Shown here piece after piece: positions 31,425-41,510 of a DNA stretch of 64,000 nucleotides. Below the pieces are notes generated by a model, which was not told the DNA's origin, made no database searches, and saw nothing but the letters and a program-made list of their open reading frames with translations. Within the stretch, counting starts at the first letter, position 1; every line of letters starts with the position of its first letter. The DNA comes from Symbiodinium microadriaticum (lineage: Eukaryota > Sar > Dinophyceae > Suessiales > Symbiodiniaceae), in NCBI GenBank assembly GCA_001939145.1, contig LSRX01001164.1:152594-216593 (forward strand), given 5' to 3'. A program made the position numbers and the translations under genes.

Positions 31425-32535
31425 TCAGTGCGCCTCTTCCTTGCCGAGCGCATGTGTGGATCTGATTTGGTAGACCAGTTCCAGCTCCTTGTTGGCATTG
31501 TGTTTAGTAAGCGAGTTGCCCAGTTGAGCTTCTGAATGTACCCAGCGCATGATCACCTTGGTCCTGGCCTGGGCCTCCTTCAAGCTGAGCAGCTCGATGT
31601 TGGATTCCTTCTTTGTCTCCTTGATCGAGAGGACCTCAGTCCGAAGTTTGTCGTAGACGTTTCTGGAGTCTGTGATGACACATCGTGCGACCTTAGAGCA
31701 ACAGCACTGTCTGGATCCTGAGTCACAGGCGTCCCGTACACAGTCCACTCCACGGATAACGCACATAGCACAACTGATCTTCGCCGTTGACAGCTGCTTG
31801 CACCCCAGCAGAAGCCGGGCTCCGGCAGACTCGATCTAGTTTGTGCGACTGCCAAGAGATTGGAGAAATCTTCTCCACTTCGCCTCTCAACAAACTGAGA
31901 GGCGCCATGCCGATAAAGATGCCCTGCGTGCTGCTTTCGTCTCGCCTGTTCTCGTTGGCCTCGTCTACTAACGACCTCAGGAGGAAAGGCATGAATCAAC
32001 ATTTGATGCTGTTTTCGAGCCTTGGCACTTTGCAGCAACTGGTTAGCCACTGGTTAGCCTGTAAAAACACTGCCGCAGTACCTTCACTCACCTCAGACAA
32101 CAACAAGCCAACTTCTGCAGCCAGATGTGGAGCCACCTGCTGCGCGTGCCACGACACTGCCCGCAACAGAGCCCTCCACTTTGTCTTTTCCCAAGCTGTT
32201 GTAGGATGTTCACAGTCTTTACGACGAGAATGGTTCAAAGGAATCTAGGGAATATCCTCAACGTAGCGTGCCTGAAGCAATTGGAAACCCTGACTAGTTT
32301 GCTGAATCCTCACCCCGCAACGGATGAAGTCGTGGTTTTCGCAGCCTCCCCACTTGAACCGGGTTTTGATCTTCTGAAGTATGATTTGCCATCCTTGATC
32401 TTGATCGGATGCTGCGAAAAGAAAATCGTCTACGTGGCCTGGCACCACCAAAATGCTCTCCTGCCCGCCAGGCATCTGCAACTCCGAGCAGAAACAATGC
32501 AACAAAACAGCGTCCGTTTCGCCTGCGTGCTCGTA
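31425..32535 (-). pseudogene. Ty1/copia pol relic: RT end, connection, RNase H
   Basis: Read on the minus strand from 32535 down. The RT end has the catalytic-loop region GHVDDFLFAASDQDQGW and then RFKWGGCENHDFIRCGV (32505-32245). The connection follows (WRALLRAVSWHAQQVAPHLA, 32238-31996), then RNase H: GIFIGMAPLSLLRG and ISWQSHKLDRVCRSPASA (31992-31723), ITDSRNVYDKLRTEVLSI, ELLSLKEAQ and the C-terminal RWVHSEAQLGNSLTK (31700-31480). The order is that of copia pol, but three different frames are needed, so there are several indels. Gag, protease, integrase and upstream RT are missing here. The RT portion reappears at 38013-38257. Confidence 0.85.
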
Positions 32536-33093
32536 AGCTAGCTGAGCTGTTGCTTTACAACGCCCTTATTGAGCGTTTATATCTATATGGGCTGAATGAA
32601 GCAATGATTAAGCACTTGTTGGGTACGTTGTTGGGTACGCCCACCTCCCAAATCAGAAATCCATCGCTTCGATTATTTAATTTCAAGCAATCAAGCCGCT
32701 GGATTGCTTACTTTGACGGTGTCTTGATCTTTACGACATAGCCTGAATAAGAAATCCAGACAAAACTTTGTTAAACCTTTTAATGTTTGAAAGAGCCTAA
32801 AGATACCGTTTATCACAAATGCTTCAGGAAGCCCTTATTCGGCGTGCCAGAACCCCCCGACAAGAAAAACCCAGCCTTTCGATTGCTTACACTTAAGACA
32901 TCCAGCCCCTGGATTTCTCATCTTGGCAGCTTGTGATTCTTTGTGACAAGGCTTTGTGGTCCTTCGTCATAATGCTCATTAAAGCCACTGAAGCTTTTAT
33001 TTTGGCTTTATTGGCAACTCCCCGAGGCTCCCGAAATAAGACCGAAAACGCTTGGATTTGTTCTTGTGGTGGGTTTTTGATTTTTTTTATCTA
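32261..33093. repeat. 0.83-kb direct repeat, left copy (contains copia RT)
   Basis: Near-identical to 38013-38835 in the same orientation. Both start ACGTAGCGTGCCTGAA and end near TTTTATCTA. The left copy has a small internal tandem duplication (TTGGGTACG twice). The first 270 bp is antisense copia RT; the rest is non-coding tail. Upstream of 32261 the left copy continues into more copia sequence, whereas the right copy does not. Confidence 0.9.
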
Positions 33094-33146
33094 GCGCATG
33101 TGGATGTGCCTCCTCGCGGCATGCGCGGGCCTGCCCAAAGCTTGGT

Positions 33147-34157
33147 GTGACACGGACGTCGATAGGTGAGCTCGCCGATGACACTGGCGAACTTGCCATG
33201 CTCGTTGTTGCAGGTGACAAGGAGCTGCGCATTGAGAGGGTCGTCGGCCAACAAAAGGCTACCAACTTCAATGAGAAACTGTGGCGACAAGGGCAAAGCC
33301 GGTAGCAAAGGCGAGCAGAGCGGCGATGGCCCCAGCGCCCCCCTTTGCATGGACATCGTCGCTGACTATGAGGAGGCAAGAAACACTGCACCGACAAACC
33401 CCGATGGCGCTGCGGCCATGGCAGTTGATGGTGCGGAGGCCAGTACCAACGCGAGATCTGGCAAGCGGGGGAGAGGAGGCAAGGACTCATGGGAGAAGAA
33501 AGAATGTGGAGGCCACGGCCATTGCTTCTTTAACTGCATGGCAGCCGGATTCATCCTGAAGACATCCAGTTGTACATTTGATCAGATCGCGCCTAGTCTC
33601 GAGGTAAGGGCCGGGGACTCCGCAGCAGTATTGCCACCTATGTGAAGGAGCATGAGAGTCGCTTCAAAGAGTTTTTACACTGCACCGAGGTGGATGCAAA
33701 GGCTCAAGACCCGAAGGCTGCGAGAGAGCAACTGCTGAAGATCGAGGATGGTGAGCCGCCCACCAGTTGGGCGGAATATCTTCGCGCCTTGTATCGTCCA
33801 AGGAGGTACGCCGATCAAATCTCATTTCGTGCTGCCGCTGCCCTGCTGGGGGTCAATATCTACTTAGTCTGCGGCAATCTTGACAAGCCTGAGCAGGTGC
33901 TGTTTTACCGGAATGCAAACGCTGCTGTTGTGGTGTTCCTCCACCACTCACTTGGGCACTACACGCTTTTGCAGCCCAAGACCGAGCATCTGCCGGACTA
34001 TGTCCAGCAAGGAGACGAGCCTGTGTTGCAACAGGCTTCTGCCCCTCGTGGAGGAGGAGGACAAGACAGTGTCGATGACTCGTGGATCCCCGCGCAAATG
34101 GACACGAACTCTGACGAAGAACGGCCGCTCTCCAGTGTTCCGTGTAACTTCTCGTAG
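33147..34157 (+). pseudogene. LINE ORF1: OTU-like cysteine protease
   Basis: Opens with a frame reading ELADDTGELAMLVVAGDKEL (about 33165) that stops at 33306, then shifts to another frame reaching KKECGGHGHCFFNCMAAGF (about 33505-33562). C-F-F-N-C after GHGH fits the OTU catalytic cysteine box (GDGNCLF-like). A second shift near 33630 leads to ATYVKEHESRFKEFL, the helical core, LLGVNIYLVCGN, and HHSLGHYTLLQPK (about 33945-33980), with the expected catalytic histidine. OTU proteases cleave ubiquitin or polyproteins; in LINEs the role is unproven. There are at least two frameshifts. Confidence 0.7.
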
Positions 34158-34575
34158 GTACAGCCGTGTTGCCAAGGCCGTGACTAAGGCTTCGGCTCAG
34201 GCTAAGCGTCCGAAAGCTAAGGCCAAGCCTGGCCACTGCAACGGCTACAGGATGAGTCAACTCTCCAAGGCTGTTGCCAACGCCAGGGTGCGCAAGCACA
34301 TGGTGAACGAAAAGAAACAGTGGCAGTGCAATCTGTGTAGCAACACCGTGAAGGCAGCCTCGATGCGTGAGCTCTCGATTAGCCGCTATGGGCATATTAA
34401 GAGAGTGCACCCATCCGTTCCGCTGGACAGGTTTACTGATCTTCGGTCCTACCTTGGGGTGGTCTCGACTGAGCTCGATGTCCCCAACCCGGCTTGGATG
34501 CGTGGATACTGCCATGCTTTTTGCTGCAAGGGCACTCAGCGTACGTGCAGAGCAAGTCCGCCAAGCTCCACTTGA
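34140..34575 (+). pseudogene. LINE Cys/His finger segment
   Basis: A basic stretch (KASAQAKRPKAKAKPGHC) is followed by KKQWQCNLCSNTV...ISRYGHIKRVHPSVP, a C-x2-C...H-x4-H zinc-finger arrangement (about 34310-34420), and later by a second Cys/His patch (YCHAFCCKGTQ; LHLSQCSHAPAK in another frame, 34565-34600). Such fingers bind element RNA or target DNA in LINEs. The frame overlaps the end of the OTU frame and then closes at 34573-34575. Confidence 0.6.
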
Positions 34576-34899
34576 GCCAGTGCTCCCACGCGCCTGCTAA
34601 GGTGACTCTGATGCAACACATGAAGCAGATCCTTGTGTCAGAGGGCTTAGAGGTCCCAAGAGGTAACTCTAACGTTTGCCAAGCGTTTGGCCGGAAAATT
34701 CTGCCTCGAACGTTTTCGGCCTTCTGCCAGGGAGCTTGAAGAGCTTCGTGCTGACCAGGTGCAGAGTGCTAGCCCCCCAATCTGCCGCCCCCAAGGCCAG
34801 CCGCAGTTGCGCCAAGACAAGTGGACTCCCGACCTCTCCACCTGCTGTCCGCCGCTTTCAGTGCCGCCTGAAGCCAGCTCCGGCTCAGGGCGGATGGAT

Positions 34900-35810
34900 T
34901 CGAGATCTGACCGCTGAGAACATTGACTCCCATCCGGGCCCCAGCACGGCCGCCACGGGCTCACTCAAACTTGTGACGTGGAACTCGCAAGGGCGTCAGA
35001 ATATCTTCAAACGACGGGACCTCATTGTAGCTGCTTCCGTTCAAGGCTTTCACTCATTCTTTTCTGAGTCTAGTGAAGAAGTTGATTGGTTTTCGTGTTT
35101 AAACGATTGTGTTTGCATCCCTCGAAGCCCGGAAGGCGAGTTTTTGAAAAATCGCTGCGCACAATTGTTAGGAATCCTTTGGCATTCCGTTGCACACGTT
35201 TTCATTACTTGGCCGTGCTGCTTTTGGTTCTAGTTTTCAATTGAAGGGCTCTGTCGAATTTTAGTTTGCCCACCACCATCCCCTTGCACCAGCCTTTTGA
35301 GTGGTTTTTCCTTCTGGTGACTTCGACCCTTTTGAAGCCGTTTTCTTTCCCAGTGCTTTTCACTAGCCCTTTTGGTAACACTGTTACCACGGATGGGCTT
35401 GGTGGACGTTTTGTTGCAGTGGGGGGAAATCTTTCGGTTGGTCGATCGTTCCGACTCGGCATTCATCGAGAAAACAACATGTCCGCTTCGACGCTTTATT
35501 GAGTCGATTTCTATATTCATCTGGGCATATATTTCTGCCCGTCTGTGTGGAATGATTTCAACTTATTCCACTTTTTTAAATATATAAGTATGTATATACT
35601 TTTTCTGGTTTGGGAAAACTTAAACGTATACGGACTAGGAGGGATCAAACGCATAGGGCGTGCACTTAACCGGGGTGGCCTGACCACCCTTGTCCGGCAG
35701 GAGTTGCTCGCCAGACGTGTCTGCAGTGTCACAGCACCGGGAGTCTTTGAGACACTGTGCGTGAGAATCGGCGAGACAGGGTGCTTTCTTAACTGTCGTC
35801 ACAAGCCATG
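34900..35810 (+). pseudogene. LINE AP-endonuclease, split by an unrelated segment
   Basis: The N-terminal part reads NIDSHPGPSTAATGSLKLVT then WNSQGRQNIFKRRDLI (34917-35034). It has the SHPGP and TWN(S)QG boxes that open APE-type LINE endonucleases. Recognisable sequence resumes only at about 35660: RALNRGGLTTLVRQELLARR then APGVFETLCVRIGE, the middle region of such nucleases (GGL..LV...L, with E-x-L). Between them lies a foreign, AT-rich piece, and the catalytic D/N/H C-terminal part is not found. Non-functional. Confidence 0.6.
35036..35640. other. AT-rich segment interrupting the LINE endonuclease
   Basis: About 600 bp with base composition unlike the flanking GC-rich LINE (for example AAATATATAAGTATGTATATAC at 35578-35600). 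It encodes nothing recognisable and replaces or splits the expected endonuclease sequence. It could be an insertion with adjacent deletion. No terminal repeats were found. Confidence 0.5.
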
Positions 35811-35816
35811 CGGTGA

Positions 35817-37218
35817 ATGGCACCCCCGGCCCCCTTTCACATGCGACGTTTGCTCAAGCTGCAAGGCAGGATCAGAGAATGGCAGCGCCAAGTTCGTTTG
35901 GGAGTTGAGGTGGACTCCCTCAAAGCCCGTGTCCAGAGCACTTGGATCGACAGCTGCGGTGAGACTGCCCAAACCCCCGCTGAAGCTGAGGCTCTTGTCA
36001 CGGAGGCCATCTCCGCAGCTCAGGCCAGCCAAGGTAGGACCGCGGTCCACTGTTGGCAGGGTAGGATGGCCGCAAGGCGTAAGGAAGCCACCCGCTGGCT
36101 GGAGGGCAAACAACGACGCCCAGGCACTGGACTGTCCACGGCGGAGAGCCTGGAACACATCCAGGATTTCTGGCAGCGCTTCTGGAACAGGCCCACTGTC
36201 AATCGAGGTGATGCCGTGCAACGGTGGCGAAAACACGGCCGTTCACACCCGTGCAGTTTCCAGCCTCACTTGCTCTGGAGCGCCGAGGCCCTCCAGAAAG
36301 TTGCACAGACTAAGACCTGCTCTGCACCAGGGGTTGATTGCTGGCGGGGCGACGAGATCAAGTATTGGGCTGCCTACTCCGAGTTGTTGTGCAGGTGGTC
36401 TGCTCGTAACTCCTACCCGCAGGCTTGGCAGGAGGTGCGACAGGTGCAAGTGCCTAAGGTCCCGGCCGAGGAACTTTCAGGTGAAGTTGCGGCGGCCGAC
36501 TTGAGGCCGATCGTCGTCATGTCGATCCTGTGGAGAGTTGCTCCTTCTGCGGTTGCAAGTAGCAGGCAGGTTCAGGCAGGAGGAGGTGCTCTCGTCCGAC
36601 CACTATGGTGGGGTTCACCGGCGGCACATTCATCAAGGCCTCGGAAGGATCACGGGACCCCATGCTGAGGGAACTCCCGCAGTCAGCCTGGACTACGCCA
36701 AGTGCATTGACAATGTCGACCCCAGGTTGGCATGTGACCTGTTAGCTGCAGCCGGCTTTCCAACTGCAATCGTACATATGCTCCGGCACACCTGGCAACA
36801 AAAGCGGTTTTTAGAGCTGAACGGCTGTGTTCAATCGTACCACTCAATGTCATGCTCTCGGCGCCTTGCAGGCATGTGGCTAGCTGCTCCGGTAGCGGGC
36901 TGCGCCGCCGCGGTCACTAGCGTTCTTAGAGTCTGGAGCTCGTGGTCTTCGGTTCTAGGGCTTAAAGAGAATGATGGTAAGCGGGCCATCATCTGCAGCC
37001 GGCCTAGCACGGCTGACGCAATCGGCATGGACTGGGTTCCTGGCTTAAAGACCAACTGCACTGTGAATTCTGAGGTTCCGAGGCAGTCATCACTCGACCG
37101 CCTTGAGGCAGCCATGAAGATTGGTAAGAGACTCCTTACCAAAAGCATTGCACTGGATGTTCGGAGGGACTTGTGGCGAACCACAGTCTTGCTGCTGGCC
37201 ACCTGGGGATCTCTTTGA
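35817..37218 (+). pseudogene. LINE reverse transcriptase lacking its catalytic motif
   Basis: The linker helix MRRLLKLQGRIREWQRQVRL is followed by RT blocks CSAPGVDCWRGDEIKYW and AWQEVRQVQVPKVPAEEL, then ADLRPIVVMSILWRV, a typical LINE RT opening (PGVDxW, DLRPI). Near 36540 the frame shifts, and motif A appears as VSLDYAKCIDNVDPRLAC (about 36685), with RFLELNGCVQ. The LPQGDP motif and the YxDD active site are absent. Sequence jumps to VLGLKENDGKRAIICSR, the block that normally follows YxDD. So a deletion near 36850-36920 removed the catalytic centre. Confidence 0.8.
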
Positions 37219-37972
37219 CCCGCCAAAGCAGGAGGATGAAAGCGTTGCAGAAACTTGGAGCGTCTGTGACCTACCTCCATCGAGCAGCGAGCGTCCACCT
37301 GCGAAGGTTGCTCGAAGGACACAACATGGATGTGCAGTTCCAAGCAGGCGTGCATGCCTGCCGGGCCCTGTTCGCGAGTGGTTGCTGGGAGGAAGTGGCC
37401 AGAGTCAGAGGCGCAGGCACCTGGTTTGGAACAGTCTTTGCCTTTCTGGAGGGCATGGGATGGCATTGCGAATCCAATACCGTCTTCACGACAGAACAGT
37501 CCAGGATCGACTTCGCTCAGGGGGCAACCCGAGCACCATCGCCCACAACATTCGAGCTCATTGGCGTGGCCAGCTACTGCGTTTTTTCCAGGCATCTGGA
37601 CGAAGACATGCGGCTTAGCTTCAAGGTTGGCACCCAGGCGCCAACAGTGTACCCACAGCTGTTCGGCTGTATCAGGAAGCGCCGGCAGAGGGCAAGGCAG
37701 TCTTGTGTGGAGCTGCGTGCAGTACTGCCTACTGCGACAAACGACGATCCGGCCTCACAGCCAACATCTGGCATGGGGCTGCCCTGCTATGGCTGGCAAT
37801 GCTTGGAGGCCGCCTCGCCCGAGTGATCCGGCAGCCCGGCGTTTGGGCTGGCCATCTGAAGGAGACACCCTGGCCACCGCCGCTCTGCGCCTGCGCTGGC
37901 TGGCCTCGGTTCGTGAGCAGGTTCGTGACTTTTTGGGCTGAGGCCTGCATGCAGCGCGCTGCATCTTGAGTG
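37173..37972 (+). pseudogene. LINE C-terminal region
   Basis: After the RT, frames continue GHLGISLTRQSRRMKALQKL then ASVTYLHRAASVHLRRLLEG and GTWFGTVFAFLEGMGW, later moving frame (STIAHNIRAHWRGQLLRFFQ; GLTANIWHGAALLWLAMLGG). I do not recognise a named domain. By position this is the thumb/C-terminal part of the LINE polyprotein. It ends against the right copy of the 0.83-kb repeat. Confidence 0.55.
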
Positions 37973-38012
37973 GGCTTGCATGTACATGCTGTCTCGGTTC
38001 CGGCATGTCACT

Positions 38013-38835
38013 ACGTAGCGTGCCTGAAACAATTGGAAACCCTGACTAGTTTGCTGAATCCTCACCCCGCAACGGATGAAGTCGTGGTTTTCGCAGCCTC
38101 CCCACTTGAACCGGGTTTTGATCTTCTGAAGTATGATTTGCCATCCTTGATCTTGATCGGATGCTGCGAAAAGAAAATCGTCTACGTGGCCTGGCACCAC
38201 CAAAATGCTCTCCTGCCCGCCAGGCATCTGCAACTCCGAGCAGAAACAATGCAACAAAACAGCGTCCGTTTCGCCTGCGTGCTCGCAAGCTAGCTGACCT
38301 GTTGCTTTACAACGCCCTTATTGAGCGTTTATACCTATATGTGCTGAATGAAGCCATGATTAAGTACTTGTTGGGTACGCCCACCTCCCAAATCAGGAAT
38401 CCATCTCTTCGATTGTGTAATTTCAAGCAATCCAGCCGCTGGATTGCTTACTTTGATGGGGTTTCGATCTTTTATGACATAGCCTTAAGAAGAAATCCAG
38501 ACAAAAACCTTGGTTAAGCTTTTTTAATCATTGAAAGAGCCTAAAGATATCGTTTATCACAAATGCTTAAGGAAACCCTTATTCGGCGTGCCAGAACCTC
38601 CCGACAAGAAAAACCCAGCCTTTCGATTGCTTACACTTAAGACATCCAGCCCCTGGATTTCATCTTGGCAGCTTGTGATTCTTTGTGACAAGGCTTTATT
38701 GTCCCTCGTCATAACGCTCATTAAAGCTACTGAAGCTTTTATTTTGGCTTTATTGGCAACGCCCCGAGGCTCCCGAAATAAGACCGAAGACGCTTGGATT
38801 TGTTCTTGTGGTGGGTTTTTTTGATTTTTTATCTA
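38013..38835. repeat. 0.83-kb direct repeat, right copy (contains copia RT)
   Basis: Matches 32261-33093 with scattered substitutions and small indels. It carries the minus-strand copia RT box (GHVDDFLFAASDQDQGW) down to 38013, where similarity to copia stops abruptly at the LINE side. Beyond 38835 the sequence differs from that at 33094. Confidence 0.9.
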
Positions 38836-39250
38836 TCAAAAAACTTTGTTGAGCGTCTATAAAGCCCCCTTCAGGCCGTTATGTAGGCCCAATGAGCCTT
38901 CATTGGACAGCCGTTATGAAGGCTTGCTGAAATCAGGTGATTGACATAGTGTTTTGAAGAATCGGAGATGTTTGGAAAGCCTGTGATGCTTCAGAAAAGC
39001 TATACCTCAGTGGGTAAGTGCAGGCGGGCTCGATTGCCCGTGTGTTTTTCCATGTGTCGCCCCCTAACTACAGTTTCTGAATGCGGTGTTTTTCGAACAG
39101 AAGACAACAAGCGATGAAGAAACGAGCAGAGCAAGATAATAGATTGGCAGGCATTGGTCAGGGTACCCTAAGCATTTGTTTGATGTTTTTCGCACGGAAT
39201 TTCGAAAGCAGGGCTGCCGTTGTAGAGCTTGGCACACTCGTGTCTTGTTG
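38836..39250. other. Spacer, no supported gene
   Basis: AT-rich start with a partial duplication (AATGAGCCTTCATTGGACAGCCGTTATGAAGG near 38880-38930). No protein motif apart from a weak helix-like frame at 39100-39160. Confidence 0.4.
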
Positions 39251-39257
39251 TCACCTA

Positions 39258-39660
39258 GGCTGACAACGATGGCCTCCAGCCTCTGCATGTGGCGGCTGCG
39301 GGAGAGCAGCGCGCATAGCAAAGGGACATGTAGGGCCTCCTCTCAATGTTTGCCGCCGTATTGTCTGTCCTCACGATCACCCACCCGAGGCATTTGGAAT
39401 GCTGCCGACACCTTCTAGCTGCACGGGCAGATCCGCGTGTCCCAGATGCGCCAGAAGCCAAGGGGAAACAGAAGGATCAGTGTGCAAGCGAATCGCTTGA
39501 CATCGTTCTTGTTTTTAAGGCAACAGTCTCGCCGAGGTATGGTGGCATGAGTGCGCAGATGCATGCCCTGTCAAAGGCCAGGTGTCACCTTGCCTACGCA
39601 AAGCTTATACTGGGCTCCAGTTTCGCACCAGGAGGGTGATGAAGGTACTGCTCTGCGCGC
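39258..39660 (+). CDS. Third ankyrin-repeat fragment
   Basis: ADNDGLQPLHVAAAGE at 39259-39306 is an ankyrin first half (D.DG..PLHVAA). Its second half appears in another frame, HLECCRHLLAARADPRVPDAP at about 39391-39455. GTALRALLGELDA at about 39636 may start a further repeat. The frame change and the gap of about 85 bp imply an intron with AG borders. Only one and a half repeats are confident, so this is either part of a gene whose other exons I cannot resolve or a relic related to the 18-21 kb locus. Confidence 0.45.
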
Positions 39661-40744
39661 ACTGCTGGGAGAGCTGGATGCTTGACCGGTGCATATCCGA
39701 CTGCAGTCCTAAATGTGCTCGCATGCGCCTCTCTGCGAGGCCCAGTCTGAGCCTTTTCGCGGCCTGGGACGATCCGTTGGCCGTGGCCAGGCACCCCGCT
39801 GAGACTTCGAATTCCCCTCCCATATGAGCAGTTTCTTCCCTGCGTTTTCTTCCTGCCCTTGTACGCGGACCTCGGCTTCATGACCAGTGACTGAGCTTGC
39901 CGGGTGAAATTGTGAAACGATGTCCTTGCTGGGCAAGGCACTTGGCTGATGCACCCGAGGACTTGCTGTCGGGATGTCAACACAGCAAGCCGAACAAAAA
40001 ACCACGGACCCTACTTATGTGATGCAGCCTGCAGAACACCTCAGCATCGACCGCCAACAACAAAGTGTCACATTACAGTTGGCACGGTTCACAGCGAGAG
40101 AGCTGAACTGCATGGAGATTGATTTAGTGAATGCTCTTCTGTCTCTGCTCTACCGTACCATGTGTTTGCAACAGCGGTGCACGCAAGAGCGTTGCAGAAC
40201 CCAGCAGTGTTATCTTGAGTTGTGAGAGCTGAGCTGCACAGTTTGCAACTGCGGGCAAGAACCGGCCGTTGCCGTGCAGATTTGTGTTGCATCATGTTCG
40301 CGTTAAGAGTGCAATTGCAGGATGAGGCCAGACAGGTTGAGGAATGGCTGCAGAGGCGGGCCCTTCCCACGCAGGACACGGGTTCTGCTGCTTTGCGCAG
40401 ACTGCTTTCAGGCCGCAGCTGCAGTGGAAGGTCGTGCCAGGAGGCTTCCTGCCATGGCTTTCTGCCACGGCCCAGTCTTTGCGTGCCATGAGGTGGGGAC
40501 CAGTCGGAAGACGAGGTGGATTGACAGGCGCAGACGTCTGCATTTGTGGAGAAGTGTTGCTTGTGGCCACATCCTGCCAGTCCTACCAGGTCCTACCAGG
40601 CCAGGTCGTGATAGTTTGCCCGAGAAGCGAATTGCCACGGGACAAAAGACTCCGCACTTTGCCGCGCTTGCATTCGCAAGATTCGCAAGTGCATGCACGA
40701 CATACAACTCGAAGTGCTTCAAGCTTGCATAAGCTTGCTATTAG
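39661..40744. other. No supported gene
   Basis: Multiple short frames on both strands (for example 40322-40732) without recognisable domains. Nothing else was seen. Confidence 0.35.
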
Positions 40745-41510
40745 GTGGCCAATCGCCTTCGGGACATGCCACCGCACCTACAGCAGGAGGTCATGCGGCG
40801 CGGCCCTTTGGATGTCAGGAGCCGGCAAAGTGAGCATTCGACATTCTGTCTCGGGATTTTCGAGACCCGAGACAGGAGCCCAACCTCCTCGCTGCTGAGT
40901 CGTATGAAGCAGGCGCGAGCGCTTGCACTCGCTGCCGCAGTCGCTGCCGCAGTCGCTGCCGCAGTCGCTGCGTGCTTTGAAGGCCCTCGAGGCGGATCGG
41001 TCCGGCTGCCTTCGAGGTCCCACGAAGGGCAAGAGACGTCACCAGGGCTCTCAGAAGCCGTGTCTTCGCATATTTCGAGTCTACAACATTCCCCTGCACT
41101 GCATATCTTGAATCTCATTTCAGCAGCATTTGGCAGAGCATGTTGACTTTGTTCAAACTTGGAGGACAGTTCCATCTTTTCTGGTCTTGTAATTCCTTCT
41201 GGGTCTCCGAGAGGGCAGCGACGCCCGAGAAGTGGGCCCGAGACAATGCAAGCGCGCCAGGAATCCCAAGGCCATTGAACCGAAACGTTGGCAGCCTGAC
41301 CCAAAGGGAGCTCACTGGCAAGTGCTGCACCTTAGGAGGGTCCTGGCCAACCTCGTTGAAGAGCACAAGCATCCCGCGGCATTGCGCGCTCTGTGGTGCC
41401 AAGACGATCCGATAAAGGCAGGCGAATGCAAAGCGCAGAAGCGAGAAAAACGAGCCCCGCTCGAAGTCTCACAGGACACCAGTCGTCACTGGGCTCCCGC
41501 TGCTCTGTGA
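40745..41510 (+). CDS. Basic hypothetical protein, probably spliced
   Basis: Protein-like blocks in three frames: PPHLQQEVMRRGPLDVRSRQ (from about 40770), RALKALEADRSGCLRGPTKG (about 40971-41030) and PRQCKRARNPKAIEPKRWQ, VLHLRRVLANLVEEHKHPAA and CKAQKREKRAPLEVSQD (41235-41480), with a TGA at 41508-41510. It is Lys/Arg-rich with helical segments. A 12-bp tandem repeat lies within it. Further basic blocks downstream (41674-41979 and 42048-42266) may be later exons. No family was recognised. Confidence 0.4.
40930..40971 (+). repeat. 12-bp tandem repeat (GCTGCCGCAGTC)n
   Basis: Three and a half copies of GCTGCCGCAGTC. In frame it encodes either Ala/Val or Leu-Pro-Gln-Ser repeats, depending on frame. 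Length variation here would stay in frame. Confidence 0.85.

Larger units (their letters stand above)
33094..38012 (+). mobile_element. Decayed LINE with OTU-like protease
   Basis: A composite non-LTR retroelement reading on the plus strand: an OTU-like protease segment, a Cys/His finger, an AP-endonuclease (interrupted), a reverse transcriptase and a C-terminal region. No poly-A tail or clear target-site duplication was found. Both ends abut the 0.83-kb direct repeats. Frames change repeatedly and the RT lacks its catalytic centre, so the copy is dead. Domain-by-domain entries follow. Confidence 0.8.

Noticed and set aside
32261..38835. The flanking 0.83-kb blocks as LTRs of one retrotransposon
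   Set aside because: They contain coding-derived copia RT sequence, show no TG...CA ends, and enclose a LINE, so they do not behave as LTRs.
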